Assembly: GCA_038107835.1 (NCBI GenBank)
Contig: JAYNHH010000006.1
Location: 40,099-104,098, forward strand
Direction of reading: 5' to 3'
Length of the DNA stretch: 64,000 nucleotides
From: MED-G116 sp038107835
GTDB taxonomy: Bacteria > Pseudomonadota > Alphaproteobacteria > Puniceispirillales > Puniceispirillaceae
In this document: piece after piece, positions 8,900 through 18,979 of the stretch
Numbering within the stretch: the stretch's first letter is position 1
Layout of the letters: each line of letters begins with the position of its first letter
Position numbers and translations under genes: made by a program
The notes under the pieces: generated by a model
What the model was told of the DNA's origin: nothing
Seen by the model: the letters and a program-made list of their open reading frames with translations, nothing else
The model's database searches: none

Positions 8900-10219
8900 T
8901 CAGCGCAGACGCGCCTGCAATACCGCCATGAAAAACCCATCCGTGCCGTCACGTCCGGGAAGCAGCCGCAGCATCCCCCCATCCAATGGCGGACAGGCAC
9001 CACCTTGCTGCGTGCCAATCGTGTCCTGCCAGATTTCACCAATATCGGCCAACTCCAGTTCCGGCGCTTCTGCCAGCAGCCGGTCAATCTGCGCCGCACC
9101 CTCACTGGCCAGAACCGAACAGGTGATATAGATGATCCGGCCGCCGGGCGTGACCATGGCACGCCCCTTGTCGAGCAATTGCGCCTGCAGGCCGGCATAG
9201 CGGGCAAGATCGTCACTGCTGCATCGCCAGCGGGCGTCAACCTGACGTCGCCATGTGCCGGACCCTGAACAGGGCGCATCAATCACCACCCGGTCAAACT
9301 TGCCACGCCAGCGCTTCGTCCCCCAACTGTCACCGACATGTTTTCGTTCAATGTTGTGGATGCCGGCGCGGCGCATCCGCTCACCGCCGCGTTCCAGCCG
9401 TTCAGCATCGGAATCAAGCGCCAGAACGCGCCCCCTGTTCTGCATCTGCGCCGCCATCACAAGCGCCTTGCCACCAGCACCGGCGCACATATCAACCACC
9501 TGCATGCCTGGCCGTGCGTCACACAGCAGCGCCGCAATCTGCGATCCCTCATCCTGATACTCAAACAGCCCCTTCTTCCATTCAGGCAAATCCTCGGTGC
9601 GGGTGCGTTTTTCCAGCCGAATGCCAATGGGCGAGAGCGTGTTGAGATGACATTTGAGACCACGGCCGGCAAATTTTTCCCGCAGCACGCGCCTGTCACC
9701 AAGTTTTACCGGGTTGATCCGGACATCGGTTGCCGCCTCGCCCTGCAACGCCAGCAATTCGGCCTCGGCCGACTCACCAAGCGCGGCAACAGCATCTGCC
9801 ATCAGAAAATCAGGCCATTCAAGCGCCACATCACGAGGCATGTCAGGGTGATCCAGCTGTCGTTCGGCCAATTGCGCAACAAGCTCCAGCTCATCGGCAC
9901 TCAGTGCCGCCGCATTATGCTTGCCCTCGCCGCCGAACAGTGCCGTGATTTCCGCTGGCAGCTGCCGGTCAACCAGCATCTGGGCGGCGATCGTGATGCT
10001 GCGGGCCGTGACCTCGCATCCACATTGCTGCAAATGCCAGAACAGGCGCGCCCAGGCCCGATGCACCTGCCAGAACATGGCAGAGATCGCCTGCCGGTCT
10101 CCCGAGCCTGCATAGCGCCGCCGCTGCAATCCCCTGCGCAACCCATAGCCGGCAAGATGGGTCTCCTCCATCTCGTCGATGATCTCGATTACAGCGGCAA
10201 GCCGAGCGGCTGGCGTCAT
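8900..10219 (-). CDS. RsmB-like rRNA (cytosine-5-)-methyltransferase
   Basis: A SAM-dependent RNA m5C methyltransferase of the RsmB/NOL1/NOP2/sun family, 439 residues from the start chosen here. The N-terminal half is helical (NusB-like), and the C-terminal catalytic domain has the SAM motif DMCAGAGGKALV, the PCSGSGTWRR motif with one catalytic cysteine and YITCSV with the second. It most likely methylates 16S rRNA. The open frame extends upstream to 10273, but I chose the ATG at 10219 because an AGAGGAAG-type ribosome binding site precedes it and the protein then begins with a normal helical domain. It sits between guaB and guaA on the same strand. Confidence 0.92.
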   Translation of the reverse strand: MTPAARLAAVIEIIDEMEETHLAGYGLRRGLQRRRYAGSGDRQAISAMFWQVHRAWARLFWHLQQCGCEVTARSITIAAQMLVDRQLPAEITALFGGEGKHNAAALSADELELVAQLAERQLDHPDMPRDVALEWPDFLMADAVAALGESAEAELLALQGEAATDVRINPVKLGDRRVLREKFAGRGLKCHLNTLSPIGIRLEKRTRTEDLPEWKKGLFEYQDEGSQIAALLCDARPGMQVVDMCAGAGGKALVMAAQMQNRGRVLALDSDAERLERGGERMRRAGIHNIERKHVGDSWGTKRWRGKFDRVVIDAPCSGSGTWRRQVDARWRCSSDDLARYAGLQAQLLDKGRAMVTPGGRIIYITCSVLASEGAAQIDRLLAEAPELELADIGEIWQDTIGTQQGGACPPLDGGMLRLLPGRDGTDGFFMAVLQARLR

Positions 10220-10322
10220 GAATTCTTCCTCTTGCAGGAACCGCCAACTCAACGGTGCCAAAAACAATGTCAAAAATGATCACCGGCGTTTGGTGATCGA
10301 AACTCCAGTTGGTCCAAAGCGC

Positions 10323-11792
10323 CTACATTCCGGGCCTGTAGTTCGGTGCCTCGCGCGTGATTGTCACGTCATGGACATGCGACTCCGCAAGGCCAGCCCC
10401 GGTGATCCGCAGGAACTGCGCGTTCGTCTGCATGTCGGAGATCGTGGCATTGCCGGTATAGCCCATTGCAGCCCGCAGGCCACCCAGCAGCTGATGCAGG
10501 ACATTTTCGGTGGCACCCTTATAGGGTACCTGCCCCTCGATGCCTTCGGGCACCAGCTTGAGAGGCTGCGAGATTTCCGCCTGGAAATAGCGATCCGCCG
10601 AGCCGCGGGCCATGGCACCGGTTGAACCCATGCCCCGATAGGCCTTGTAGGACCGTCCCTGATGCAGATAGACCTCGCCGGGCGTTTCATCGGTTCCGGC
10701 AAGCAGTGAACCAATCATTGCGACATCTCCGCCAGCAGCGATTGCTTTTGCAAGGTCACCGGAATATTTGATCCCGCCATCGGCAATGACCGGCACGCCC
10801 TCGCCATGGCATATTTCCGCTGCGTCCATGATGGCTGTCAATTGTGGCACGCCGACACCAGCCACCATCCGTGTCGTGCAGATCGACCCCGGACCAATCC
10901 CGACCTTGACCGCATCGGCCCCCGCATCGATCAACGCCTTCGCACCATCGGCGGTGGCGACATTGCCGCCAATCACCTGCACCGCATTGGCCATTTTACG
11001 AACTGCGGAGACGGCATTGAGAACGCCTTCAGAATGGCCATGCGCGGTATCGACAATGATGACGTCGACACCAGCGTCGATCAACGCCTCAGCTCGGGCA
11101 AGACCATCGCTGCCAGCGCCTGTCGCGGCCGCAACAAGCAACCGTCCCGCGCCATCCTTTGAGGCCATCGGATGATTTTTCGCCTTTTCCATATCCTTGA
11201 CGGTGATCAGACCTGTACAGCGCCCCTCGGCATCGACCACGACCAGCTTTTCAATCCGGTTTTCATGCAGCAATCTCTTGGCGTCATCCTGCGTTGCCCC
11301 ATCGCGAACGGTGACGACCTCGCGCGTCATCAGATCGCCAACCCGCTGATCCATGTCGCTGGCAAAGCGCACATCCCGGTTGGTCAGAATTCCGACAAGC
11401 CGGTGCGGGCCAACGCCAACGCCTTCAACCACCGGAACGCCGCTAATATGATGATCCTTCATCATCGCCAGCGCGTCACCCAATGTCCTATCTGCGGTGA
11501 TCGTCAGCGGATTGACGACCATCCCGGATTCAAACCGCTTGACCTTGGCGATCTCGCCAGCCTGTTCCTCGATTGACAGATTTTTGTGAATCACACCTAT
11601 GCCGCCAGCCTGTGCCATGGCGATGGCAAGGCGGTGTTCGGTTACGGTGTCCATTGCAGCTGAGATCAACGGTATGTTGAGGTCAAGCGACCGCGTCAAC
11701 CGGGTTTTGACATTGGTGTCACCTGGCAGAATGGCTGAGCGTGCGGGTTGGAGAAGTACATCGTCAAACGTCAGTGCTTCGCGGATTTTCAT
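10323..11792 (-). CDS. guaB: IMP dehydrogenase
   Basis: A 489-residue enzyme that oxidises IMP to XMP, the committed step of GMP synthesis. The TIM barrel is split by a tandem CBS (Bateman) regulatory module at about residues 95-205. The catalytic cysteine is Cys305 in GIGPGSICTTR, and the mobile flap and Arg-Tyr region near 390-410 (YKAYRGMGSTGAM) is intact. The length and the CBS insertion are as in most bacteria. It is the first gene of the guaB-rsmB-guaA run. Confidence 0.98.
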   Translation of the reverse strand: MKIREALTFDDVLLQPARSAILPGDTNVKTRLTRSLDLNIPLISAAMDTVTEHRLAIAMAQAGGIGVIHKNLSIEEQAGEIAKVKRFESGMVVNPLTITADRTLGDALAMMKDHHISGVPVVEGVGVGPHRLVGILTNRDVRFASDMDQRVGDLMTREVVTVRDGATQDDAKRLLHENRIEKLVVVDAEGRCTGLITVKDMEKAKNHPMASKDGAGRLLVAAATGAGSDGLARAEALIDAGVDVIIVDTAHGHSEGVLNAVSAVRKMANAVQVIGGNVATADGAKALIDAGADAVKVGIGPGSICTTRMVAGVGVPQLTAIMDAAEICHGEGVPVIADGGIKYSGDLAKAIAAGGDVAMIGSLLAGTDETPGEVYLHQGRSYKAYRGMGSTGAMARGSADRYFQAEISQPLKLVPEGIEGQVPYKGATENVLHQLLGGLRAAMGYTGNATISDMQTNAQFLRITGAGLAESHVHDVTITREAPNYRPGM

Positions 11793-11878
11793 GGGGCGCC
11801 TTTCGTCACGCAGGCCCGCCAGGGGCCTCTGTTCGGTGGCTCCGCACTATATCCAAGCATGGTTTCGAATCATAGCCC

Positions 11879-12703
11879 CTAAATCGGGGAAAATCCGCTT
11901 CCGTCAACCGTCTTTTCCGGCCCTGCATCACCGTCATCCGGTGCCGGATTTTCACCGTCATTGCGAAGACCGTCACCATGAAAACCTGTTGCCAATACAT
12001 AGCTTTCGACTGATTCCTGCCGACTTGCAGCAGGTTTTACATGACGCACCGTGGTAAAGTTGCGCTGCATGACGTCGAGGACGCTACGCTCGGCACCACC
12101 GCGAAAACATTTCGCCAGAAAGAACCCATCCCTGTTCAGAATTTCCAGCGCAAAATCCAGCGCCGCCTCAAGCAGCGCGGTGGTTCGGAGATGGTCCGTT
12201 GGCCGGTGGCCGGTCGTGGCGGCCGCCATATCGCTCAACACCCCGTCGGCAGCCCCGCCAACAGCGTCACGGACCCGGGCCAGCATGGCATTATCCATCA
12301 TGTCGCCAACAAAAATATCGGCATCGACGATGACCTCGGTTTCCAGCAGATCAATGCCAACGAGGCGGGCCGACCCCTGCCCCAGTCTGGTTCGTATTGA
12401 GGCCACCTGCATCCAGCCACCGGGCGCGCAGCCAAGATCGACAATGGCCATGCCGGGCTGGAACAGTCTGTAACGGTCATCAATCTGTTCGAGTTTCAAC
12501 GCCGCGCGCGAGCGAAACCCACGGGATTTGGCCTCGGCAACGAAGGGGTCATTCAGCTGGCGGGTCAGCCAGCGCTGCGACGACACCTTGCGACCGCGCA
12601 TCTTTTTTGGTTGGCGCGTGAGACCGGCCTTGCCGCGATAGCTGCGCCCTGATGGCCCCTTTTTGCCATCCGAACGGCCACCATCTTTACCACTGCCTGT
12701 CAT
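11879..12703 (-). CDS. rlmE: 23S rRNA 2'-O-methyltransferase RlmE (FtsJ/RrmJ)
   Basis: A 274-residue FtsJ-family methyltransferase that in E. coli methylates U2552 of 23S rRNA. The catalytic K-D-K-E tetrad is visible as Lys70, Asp158, Lys198 and Glu233, with the SAM motif DLGCAPGGW at 89-97. It has a basic, Gly/Arg/Lys-rich N-terminal tail of about 40 residues, common in alphaproteobacterial RlmE and likely to contact rRNA, plus a low-complexity acidic C-terminal tail of about 30 residues. It lies upstream of guaB on the same strand with an 86-base gap. Confidence 0.95.
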   Translation of the reverse strand: MTGSGKDGGRSDGKKGPSGRSYRGKAGLTRQPKKMRGRKVSSQRWLTRQLNDPFVAEAKSRGFRSRAALKLEQIDDRYRLFQPGMAIVDLGCAPGGWMQVASIRTRLGQGSARLVGIDLLETEVIVDADIFVGDMMDNAMLARVRDAVGGAADGVLSDMAAATTGHRPTDHLRTTALLEAALDFALEILNRDGFFLAKCFRGGAERSVLDVMQRNFTTVRHVKPAASRQESVESYVLATGFHGDGLRNDGENPAPDDGDAGPEKTVDGSGFSPI

Positions 12704-12830
12704 CGCACTCGAAACCTTTCAGATGGGGTGCCGCCCGTGACGGCATATCTTTTGCTGAACAATTGAAGTAATAACAGGTTATTGGCCAAGGCGGCAAAAA
12801 CATTGCATCCCGGCCATTTTATCTCTTCCC

Positions 12831-14294
12831 ATGCCGCGCCAGACGCCGCAGTTCCGAGGCCCCAAACCCGAAATGACAACAGCATCAGAAAAGACAGGCG
12901 ACAGGGAACAGCGGTCCGAGCAGGCGCTTGGCTGGGCCTATCATCACTGGCAGAATATCAGGCTGGCGATGCCAATTGTCATCGGTGCGCTGTCGGTGAT
13001 CGGCATCTCGACAGCAGACATCATCGCCATGGGCTGGATCGACAGCATCAATCTGGCGGCAGGCTCGCTTGGCCAGCGTTACTATCAGCCAGTCTATTTC
13101 TTTGCACTGGGAATGACATTGCCGGTTGGCGCGCTGATCGCCCAGGCGCTGGGCGCGCATGATGATCGGCAGATCCGGCGCGCCCTGCGGCAGGGGCTGG
13201 TAATCGGCGTTGCCATCGGCATCCTGTTTGCGCCACTAGTGGTTGCCGGCCCGACAATTCTTGTCTGGCTGGGGCAGGACCCGGAGCTGTCACATATGGC
13301 GACAGATTTCCTGATCTGGTCGGCAATCGGCCTGCCCTTCAATTTCATCTTCTTTGTGCTGCGGCAATATATCGTGGCGCATCAGCAGCCACTACCGCAG
13401 GTCATTGCCACCCTGCTGGGACTTGGCTTCAACGTCATAGGCAATTATGCCTTTATTCACGGCGTTGGCCCGGTGCCGGCAATGGGGTTGGCCGGAATCG
13501 CGCTGGCAACCAGCCTGACCTGGCTGCTGGTCAGCATCGGCCTGATGATCTATATCGCCACCTCCGAGCCCTATAAATCGTCCAAACCCTTTCAGCGACT
13601 CTGGGTCATGGACTGGCAGATCACCCGCCGGATCGCGACATTGGGCTTTCCCATCGGACTGACAATCGTTGCCGAAAGCGGGATGTTCATCGCCATTGGC
13701 CTGATCATCGGCCTGTTTGGTACCGCCGGGCTGGCGGCCAGTGCGATTGCCAACCAGATTGCCGCGGTGGCTTTCATGGTGCCAATCGCATTGGGGCAGG
13801 CCGGAACGATCCGCGTCGCCCACTATGCCGGCAGGCAGGACAGGCAGAATCTGGGACGAAGCGCACATTCGGTGATGCTGGTTGGCATTCTTGTGACCTC
13901 GGTCACCATGGCGATTCTGCTGATCTGGCCAGAGGCGCTTGTTGAAATCTATCTCAATCAGGACGACCCGCTGCTTGACGAGGTCGTAACGCTGGCCCTG
14001 CCAATGGTGTTGATTGCCGCCCTGTTTCAGATCCCCGACGGGTTGCAGGGCATCGCCAATTCGGTTCTGCGTGGGTTGAACGACACCCGCATCCCGGCCC
14101 TGCTGGCCATCGGCAGTTTCTGGCTTTTCGGCGTTGGTGGCGGAACCTTGATGGGCTTTACCTTTGGATTGGGGCCCGTTGGCGTCTGGGCCGGCCTGTT
14201 GGTTGGCCTTGCCGCCTCGGCGCTGACGCTGACATGGCGGATGCAGCGTGGCCTTGACAGAATGAAGGCCGGAGGGCGGATCCTGTCGGGATGA
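12831..14294 (+). CDS. MATE family efflux transporter
   Basis: A 487-residue inner-membrane protein with about 12 membrane segments in two homologous halves. It matches the MATE/NorM family, cation-coupled antiporters that export drugs and organic cations. The first half has LAMPIVIGALSVIGISTADIIAMGWID, a typical MATE opening in which the first helix leads into the fixed loop. The start is uncertain: an ATG at 12873 would drop 14 unconserved residues, and neither start has a strong ribosome binding site. It is divergent from rlmE across 127 bases. Substrate cannot be predicted. Confidence 0.93.
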   Translation: MPRQTPQFRGPKPEMTTASEKTGDREQRSEQALGWAYHHWQNIRLAMPIVIGALSVIGISTADIIAMGWIDSINLAAGSLGQRYYQPVYFFALGMTLPVGALIAQALGAHDDRQIRRALRQGLVIGVAIGILFAPLVVAGPTILVWLGQDPELSHMATDFLIWSAIGLPFNFIFFVLRQYIVAHQQPLPQVIATLLGLGFNVIGNYAFIHGVGPVPAMGLAGIALATSLTWLLVSIGLMIYIATSEPYKSSKPFQRLWVMDWQITRRIATLGFPIGLTIVAESGMFIAIGLIIGLFGTAGLAASAIANQIAAVAFMVPIALGQAGTIRVAHYAGRQDRQNLGRSAHSVMLVGILVTSVTMAILLIWPEALVEIYLNQDDPLLDEVVTLALPMVLIAALFQIPDGLQGIANSVLRGLNDTRIPALLAIGSFWLFGVGGGTLMGFTFGLGPVGVWAGLLVGLAASALTLTWRMQRGLDRMKAGGRILSG

Positions 14295-14320
14295 TCTGGT
14301 TGGCCGGATGATCTGGTTGT

Positions 14321-17293
14321 ATGTCTGCCGAGCTTCGCTATGCTCGTTTGATGACCAGTGATCCAGCCCTCATCGAAGTCACCCAGCTGTGCCTCGGTCT
14401 GCCTGTCATCTCGGCAGATCTGCAACCGGTCTATGCCGATCTTGTGTCCTGGGCAGACACTGTTCTGGGTGAGGCCGACTCCGGCGTTTCGGCGGACGCG
14501 CTTGCAGCCATGCTGGTGCATTCCCGCCATCTCCAGACACTGGCACGGCGGCATCAGGACGCCATCGTGCCAATCCTGCGGGAACAGGGAGCCGCAATCG
14601 TCACCGCCGCCTGTGATGAGCTGAGAGCGACAACGCCGACAATCAAGGATGATGCCGCCATGATGCGGGCCATTCGCCAGCTTCGCCAGCGCAGTGCGCT
14701 CGCCGTTGCGCTGTCTGATCTTGCCACAAAGGCAGATGTTGCGACGCAGATGCAATGGCTCAGCAGCGCCGCCGAGACCGCGGTTCGCGCGACGGTCCGT
14801 TACCTGTTTGACCGGGCGGCGGGGCGTGGCCAATGCCCTCCACCCGCCGAGGATATGGCAGATTGTGGCTGGATCATCCTCGCGCTTGGCAAATTGGGGG
14901 CGTCGGAACTGAATTACTCATCCGACATTGACCTGATCATTCTTCACGATCCTGACACCACGCCGCTGTTTGCCGCCGATAAGGCCCAGCAATTCTATGT
15001 TGAGCAGACACGCGCCCTGGTTCGACTGCTATCGCAGAGTACGGGGGATGGTATTGGCTGGCGGGTTGATCTGCGCCTGCGTCCGGACCCGGGAGCGACA
15101 GCTGTCAGCATCCAGATCGGCGCGGCACTTGGCTATTATGAATCAATTGCCCGCACCTGGGAGAGAGCGGCCTTCATCCGGGCCAGGCCAATCGCCGGCG
15201 ATCTCGCACTTGGCAGCGCCTTTCTCGCCGACATTCAGCCTTTCATCTGGCGACGGACGCTGGATTACACGGTGATGCATGATATGAATTCGATGCTGCG
15301 CCGGCCGGTGCAGACATCCGGCTGGCATGGCTATAATCTGAAAACCGGCAAGAATGGCATTCGCCAGATCGAATTCTTTACCCATGTCCTGCAACTGGTC
15401 ACAGGGGGCCGTGTTCCCGCCATCCGTCAGGCCCGCACACTGCCTGCCCTTCAGGCGCTGGCTAATGAAGACTGGATCAGCCCGGACCAGGCGCGCAATC
15501 TGGCGGATCTCTATCACACCATTCGCCGCGTCGAACACCGCCTGCAGATGCTCAGCGACGCCCAGACACATTCATTGCCACGCAGCGAGGCCGAACTGAT
15601 GCAATTCGTCCAGTTCCTCGGCCATGAAAACAGCGCGAGCTTCCTTGCCGTGCTTGCCAGCGTAATGCAGGCCATCGGCACGAACACCACGCACAACCTT
15701 CTCGAGGACGCCGAGCAGACCAGCATCGCCAGCGAGGGCGACGGTGAAAACCTGCTGCTTGATGACACCGAGCAGCTCATGCAATGGCTTGCTGCGCATG
15801 GATTCCAGCGACCGGGTGATGTCTGTGCCACGCTGGATGGCTGGATGGCTGGCCGGATTGCCACTACAAGGGGGGAGAGAGCGCGATCCCTGCTGAACCG
15901 GCTGATGCCAACCATTCTTGGCCATCTGGCAGGTGGCACCTCGCCAGATGACCAATTCGCCGCCTTTGCCCAATTCACCGAGGCGCTGCCAGCAAGCGTT
16001 CAGATCTTCTCACTTCTCGACCATAACCGGCAATTGACGAAATTGCTTTGTGACATGCTGGTTCTCTCGCCACGGATGGCATCCTATCTGCGCCGCAACC
16101 CAGCCCTGTTTGACCTTGTCCTGTTTGACGATTTCTTCGATCCTCTGCCCGATGCCGTCATTTTGGCAGAGCAGATGCAGGCCACCATCGCCGATTTGTC
16201 AGTCGAGGAAGCGCTTGACGCAATAAAGCGACGGGCACGCGAATGGCGTTTCCAATGCGAGGTTCAGGCACTGAGCCACATTCTGCATCCAGCCGATCTC
16301 GGCCACGCATTGAGCATGATCGCCGATGCTGTCGTTCGTGCCGTGCATCAACTGGCCATTCAGGACATGCAGCGCCGACATGGCAGCATTGATGGTCATA
16401 GCGCAATTCTGGCGCTTGGCCGGCTTGGCACCGGAGCCTTGACCGCGCATTCAGATCTGGATCTTGTGGTCGTCTTTCAGGCCGGAGCAAACGCCCAGTC
16501 AACGGGTGATCGTGCGCTGGGGTCTCAGGCCTATTTCACCCGCCTGACCCAGACCTTTGTCAACTGGCTGAGCCGACCAACCGCCGAGGGAAGCCTGTAT
16601 GAGGTGGACATGCGCCTGCGTCCCGATGGTGACAGGGGAGCCGTCGCCGTCGGTCTTGAGAGACTCACCGAGTATTACAGAAAAGACGCCTGGGTGTGGG
16701 AAAAGCTGGCGCTTGCCAAGGCGCGGATCATCACGGACCCGGCGCAGGCACCGGCCGTGGTGACAGCACTCACCGAGGCCATCGACGAAACAACGCAGCA
16801 TCAAATCGACCTGCCAATTGTCGGCAATGCGGTTCTTGATATGCGGCGACGCCTGCGAGACGCCTATGGGAGCGCACCGGCGCTGCAGCTGCGCAAACTG
16901 CCGGGTGGGATGGCCGAACTCGATCTTCTGGTGCAGGGATTGCGCCTTGTCCATGCCGACCTTTTTACAGGTACAGGTCAGGACCAGATCGAAATCATCT
17001 CCACGCTGGCGCGCCATGAGCGCATCAGCCAGACCGATGCTGCCAATCTGGAAAGCGCAAGCCAGCTGTTCAGCAATGTCTATGCCAGCCTGCGCCTGTG
17101 TGTTGGCGCGGTTGGGCAGAATGCCGATGATTTTAACGCTGCCGTTGTCCGGTTCATTGCCCAGAACAATGACGCCGCCGACGAGCCGCAGCTGGTCGCC
17201 ATGCTGGACGGCGAACGCGAGACGGTCGTGGCTATTTTTGAGGCGACTTTCCCACTGCAGAACGGTTCAGATGGGCCCTCTGGCAACCCGTGA
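14321..17293 (+). CDS. glnE: Bifunctional glutamine synthetase adenylyltransferase/deadenylase
   Basis: A 990-residue enzyme that adds and removes AMP on glutamine synthetase in answer to P-II state. It has two nucleotidyltransferase domains: the N-terminal deadenylase with NYSSDIDL near residue 201 and the C-terminal adenylylase with AHSDLDL near 709, each followed by its helical partner domain and an RLRPD motif. The length is normal. Its partner P-II protein (33955-34293) and the ammonium channel are encoded about 16 kb away in the same window. An ATG at 14351 is a possible shorter start. It is 26 bases after the MATE gene. Confidence 0.96.
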   Translation: MSAELRYARLMTSDPALIEVTQLCLGLPVISADLQPVYADLVSWADTVLGEADSGVSADALAAMLVHSRHLQTLARRHQDAIVPILREQGAAIVTAACDELRATTPTIKDDAAMMRAIRQLRQRSALAVALSDLATKADVATQMQWLSSAAETAVRATVRYLFDRAAGRGQCPPPAEDMADCGWIILALGKLGASELNYSSDIDLIILHDPDTTPLFAADKAQQFYVEQTRALVRLLSQSTGDGIGWRVDLRLRPDPGATAVSIQIGAALGYYESIARTWERAAFIRARPIAGDLALGSAFLADIQPFIWRRTLDYTVMHDMNSMLRRPVQTSGWHGYNLKTGKNGIRQIEFFTHVLQLVTGGRVPAIRQARTLPALQALANEDWISPDQARNLADLYHTIRRVEHRLQMLSDAQTHSLPRSEAELMQFVQFLGHENSASFLAVLASVMQAIGTNTTHNLLEDAEQTSIASEGDGENLLLDDTEQLMQWLAAHGFQRPGDVCATLDGWMAGRIATTRGERARSLLNRLMPTILGHLAGGTSPDDQFAAFAQFTEALPASVQIFSLLDHNRQLTKLLCDMLVLSPRMASYLRRNPALFDLVLFDDFFDPLPDAVILAEQMQATIADLSVEEALDAIKRRAREWRFQCEVQALSHILHPADLGHALSMIADAVVRAVHQLAIQDMQRRHGSIDGHSAILALGRLGTGALTAHSDLDLVVVFQAGANAQSTGDRALGSQAYFTRLTQTFVNWLSRPTAEGSLYEVDMRLRPDGDRGAVAVGLERLTEYYRKDAWVWEKLALAKARIITDPAQAPAVVTALTEAIDETTQHQIDLPIVGNAVLDMRRRLRDAYGSAPALQLRKLPGGMAELDLLVQGLRLVHADLFTGTGQDQIEIISTLARHERISQTDAANLESASQLFSNVYASLRLCVGAVGQNADDFNAAVVRFIAQNNDAADEPQLVAMLDGERETVVAIFEATFPLQNGSDGPSGNP

Positions 17294-17474
17294 TCCAGAA
17301 AAATTTACTTTGTCTTCAAAACGACTGAATTTTGTTGAATGCAAGACAGACGGCAGGCTTTGCCAAGCCGTATCGAAGCGTATCTTTTCCGTTTTTACAG
17401 GACACCCGATAATCCGGTTATCACCCTGGTCGTGAACACCGCTTTTTTGGGTTTTTTGGAGTTGGATATCGGCC

Positions 17475-18767
17475 ATGCTGAGATCTGCCGCTGCCTCATG
17501 GACCCTGTTTTTCGGCCTGTTGCTGATCATGGCGGGAAATGGCCTGCAAATGGTCCTGCTCGGCATTCGCTCATCCGATGCCGGCTTCAGCAATGTCGCA
17601 ACGGGTCTGATCATGGCCGGCTATTATCTGGGCCTTTTTCTGGGGTCTCTGGGCGTCCCACATATTCTCAACAATGTTGGCCATGTGCGTGTGTTTGGCG
17701 CAATGTCGGCCATTGCCTCTGCCGCGGTTCTGGTGCATGCGGCGATCGTTGATCCCTATGTCTGGGCATTCATGCGAATTCTGACAGGGTTCAGCTTTGC
17801 CGGCATGTATATCGTCTGCGAAAGCTGGCTAAATGATCAATCAACCAATGAGACACGGGGGCAGATGCTATCCCTCTACATGATCGTGACAATGGCAGGC
17901 ATCGCCGGTGGCCAGCTGATGATTTCGCTGGGCAGCGAAACCGGGGTTGAGCTGTTCCTGCTGGCATCTGTTCTGGTCTCGCTGGCCGTCGTGCCGATCC
18001 TGGTCAGCGTCGGCAAGGCACCGGAATTTTCGGCACCCGAACGCATCAGCCTGCGGCGGATCTTCCAGATTTCGCCACTTGCTGTTATCGGCCTTGCACT
18101 GAACGGCATGTCGATCGCGATGGTCTTCGGCATGGGCGCGGTCTATGGCAAGTCGATTGGCATGAGCAGCAGCGAGATCGGTTATTTCATGACAGCCCCG
18201 GTGATCGGCGCGATGCTGCTGCAATATCCGGTGGGCCGGCTGTCGGACCGGTTTGACAGGCGCGTCGTCATCCTTGGCGTTTCGGCGATGGCTGCCGCCA
18301 CATTGCTCCTTGCGTGGCAACTCGAGCTTGGTCAATTTGCTCTCCTGCTTGTCTGCATGGTTGTTTTCGGTGGGTTTCTGTTTCCCATGTATTCACTTTG
18401 CATCGCCCATGCGAACGATTTTCTGACGCCCTCCCAGATGGTTGCCGTCGCCTCTGGATTGGTGATGATGAGTGGCGCCGGTGCGGTTATCGGCTCACCA
18501 CTTGCGGCGCTGTCGCTCGAATATCTGGGCGTCGGCAGTTTCTTTCCGCTTCTGGCATCAACGCAGATTGCCACCGCGATATTCGTCATCATCCGCATGA
18601 CACGGCGGCGCGCAGTTCCAACCGCAGCGCAGGGCCCCTTTGTCGCCATTCCCGAGGCCTCAAGTGCCGTGGCCGCCAGCTTGAACCCTGAGGCCGAATG
18701 GGTGATGTCGGACGAGGAGGCAGGCGATGCCGAAGATCCTTTCAAGGACAACCCCTACGTCAATTAG
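17475..18767 (+). CDS. MFS transporter, YcaD-like
   Basis: A 430-residue inner-membrane transporter of the major facilitator superfamily with about 12 membrane segments. The stretch GYYLGLFLGS followed by RVFGAMSAIASA and the FAGMYIVCESWLN motif is typical of the YcaD subgroup, whose substrates are not well established. The central motif LSDRFDRR (second half) is the usual MFS loop signature. The C-terminus has an acidic cytoplasmic tail. The gene starts 181 bases after glnE. It ends 13 bases before the assembly gap, so its downstream neighbour cannot be seen. Confidence 0.92.
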   Translation: MLRSAAASWTLFFGLLLIMAGNGLQMVLLGIRSSDAGFSNVATGLIMAGYYLGLFLGSLGVPHILNNVGHVRVFGAMSAIASAAVLVHAAIVDPYVWAFMRILTGFSFAGMYIVCESWLNDQSTNETRGQMLSLYMIVTMAGIAGGQLMISLGSETGVELFLLASVLVSLAVVPILVSVGKAPEFSAPERISLRRIFQISPLAVIGLALNGMSIAMVFGMGAVYGKSIGMSSSEIGYFMTAPVIGAMLLQYPVGRLSDRFDRRVVILGVSAMAAATLLLAWQLELGQFALLLVCMVVFGGFLFPMYSLCIAHANDFLTPSQMVAVASGLVMMSGAGAVIGSPLAALSLEYLGVGSFFPLLASTQIATAIFVIIRMTRRRAVPTAAQGPFVAIPEASSAVAASLNPEAEWVMSDEEAGDAEDPFKDNPYVN

Positions 18768-18780
18768 CGCGCATCCCCTG

Positions 18781-18880
18781 NNNNNNNNNNNNNNNNNNNN
18801 NNNNNNNNNNNNNNNNNNNNNNNNNNNNNNNNNNNNNNNNNNNNNNNNNNNNNNNNNNNNNNNNNNNNNNNNNNNNNNNN
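18781..18880. other. Assembly gap (100 N)
   Basis: One hundred consecutive N mark a scaffold join. The true gap length is probably unknown, so gene order across it is not certain. Confidence 0.99.
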
Positions 18881-18925
18881 AAAGCCACCTTTCGCATCAT
18901 CCAAAAGGTCGTTGCCAACCGATGA
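18881..18925 (+). CDS. Possible C-terminal fragment of a gene lost in the gap
   Basis: The first 45 bases after the gap are open in one frame and end in a TGA, giving a 14-residue tail of basic and aliphatic residues (KATFRIIQKVVANR). This could be the end of a gene whose start lies in the gap. With so few residues no family can be assigned, and it may be chance. Confidence 0.25.
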   Translation, partial: KATFRIIQKVVANR

Positions 18926-18979
18926 CCACACCAAACATGGGGGATAGCGCCTTGTTATCAATTGAATTAGATTTTTCTA

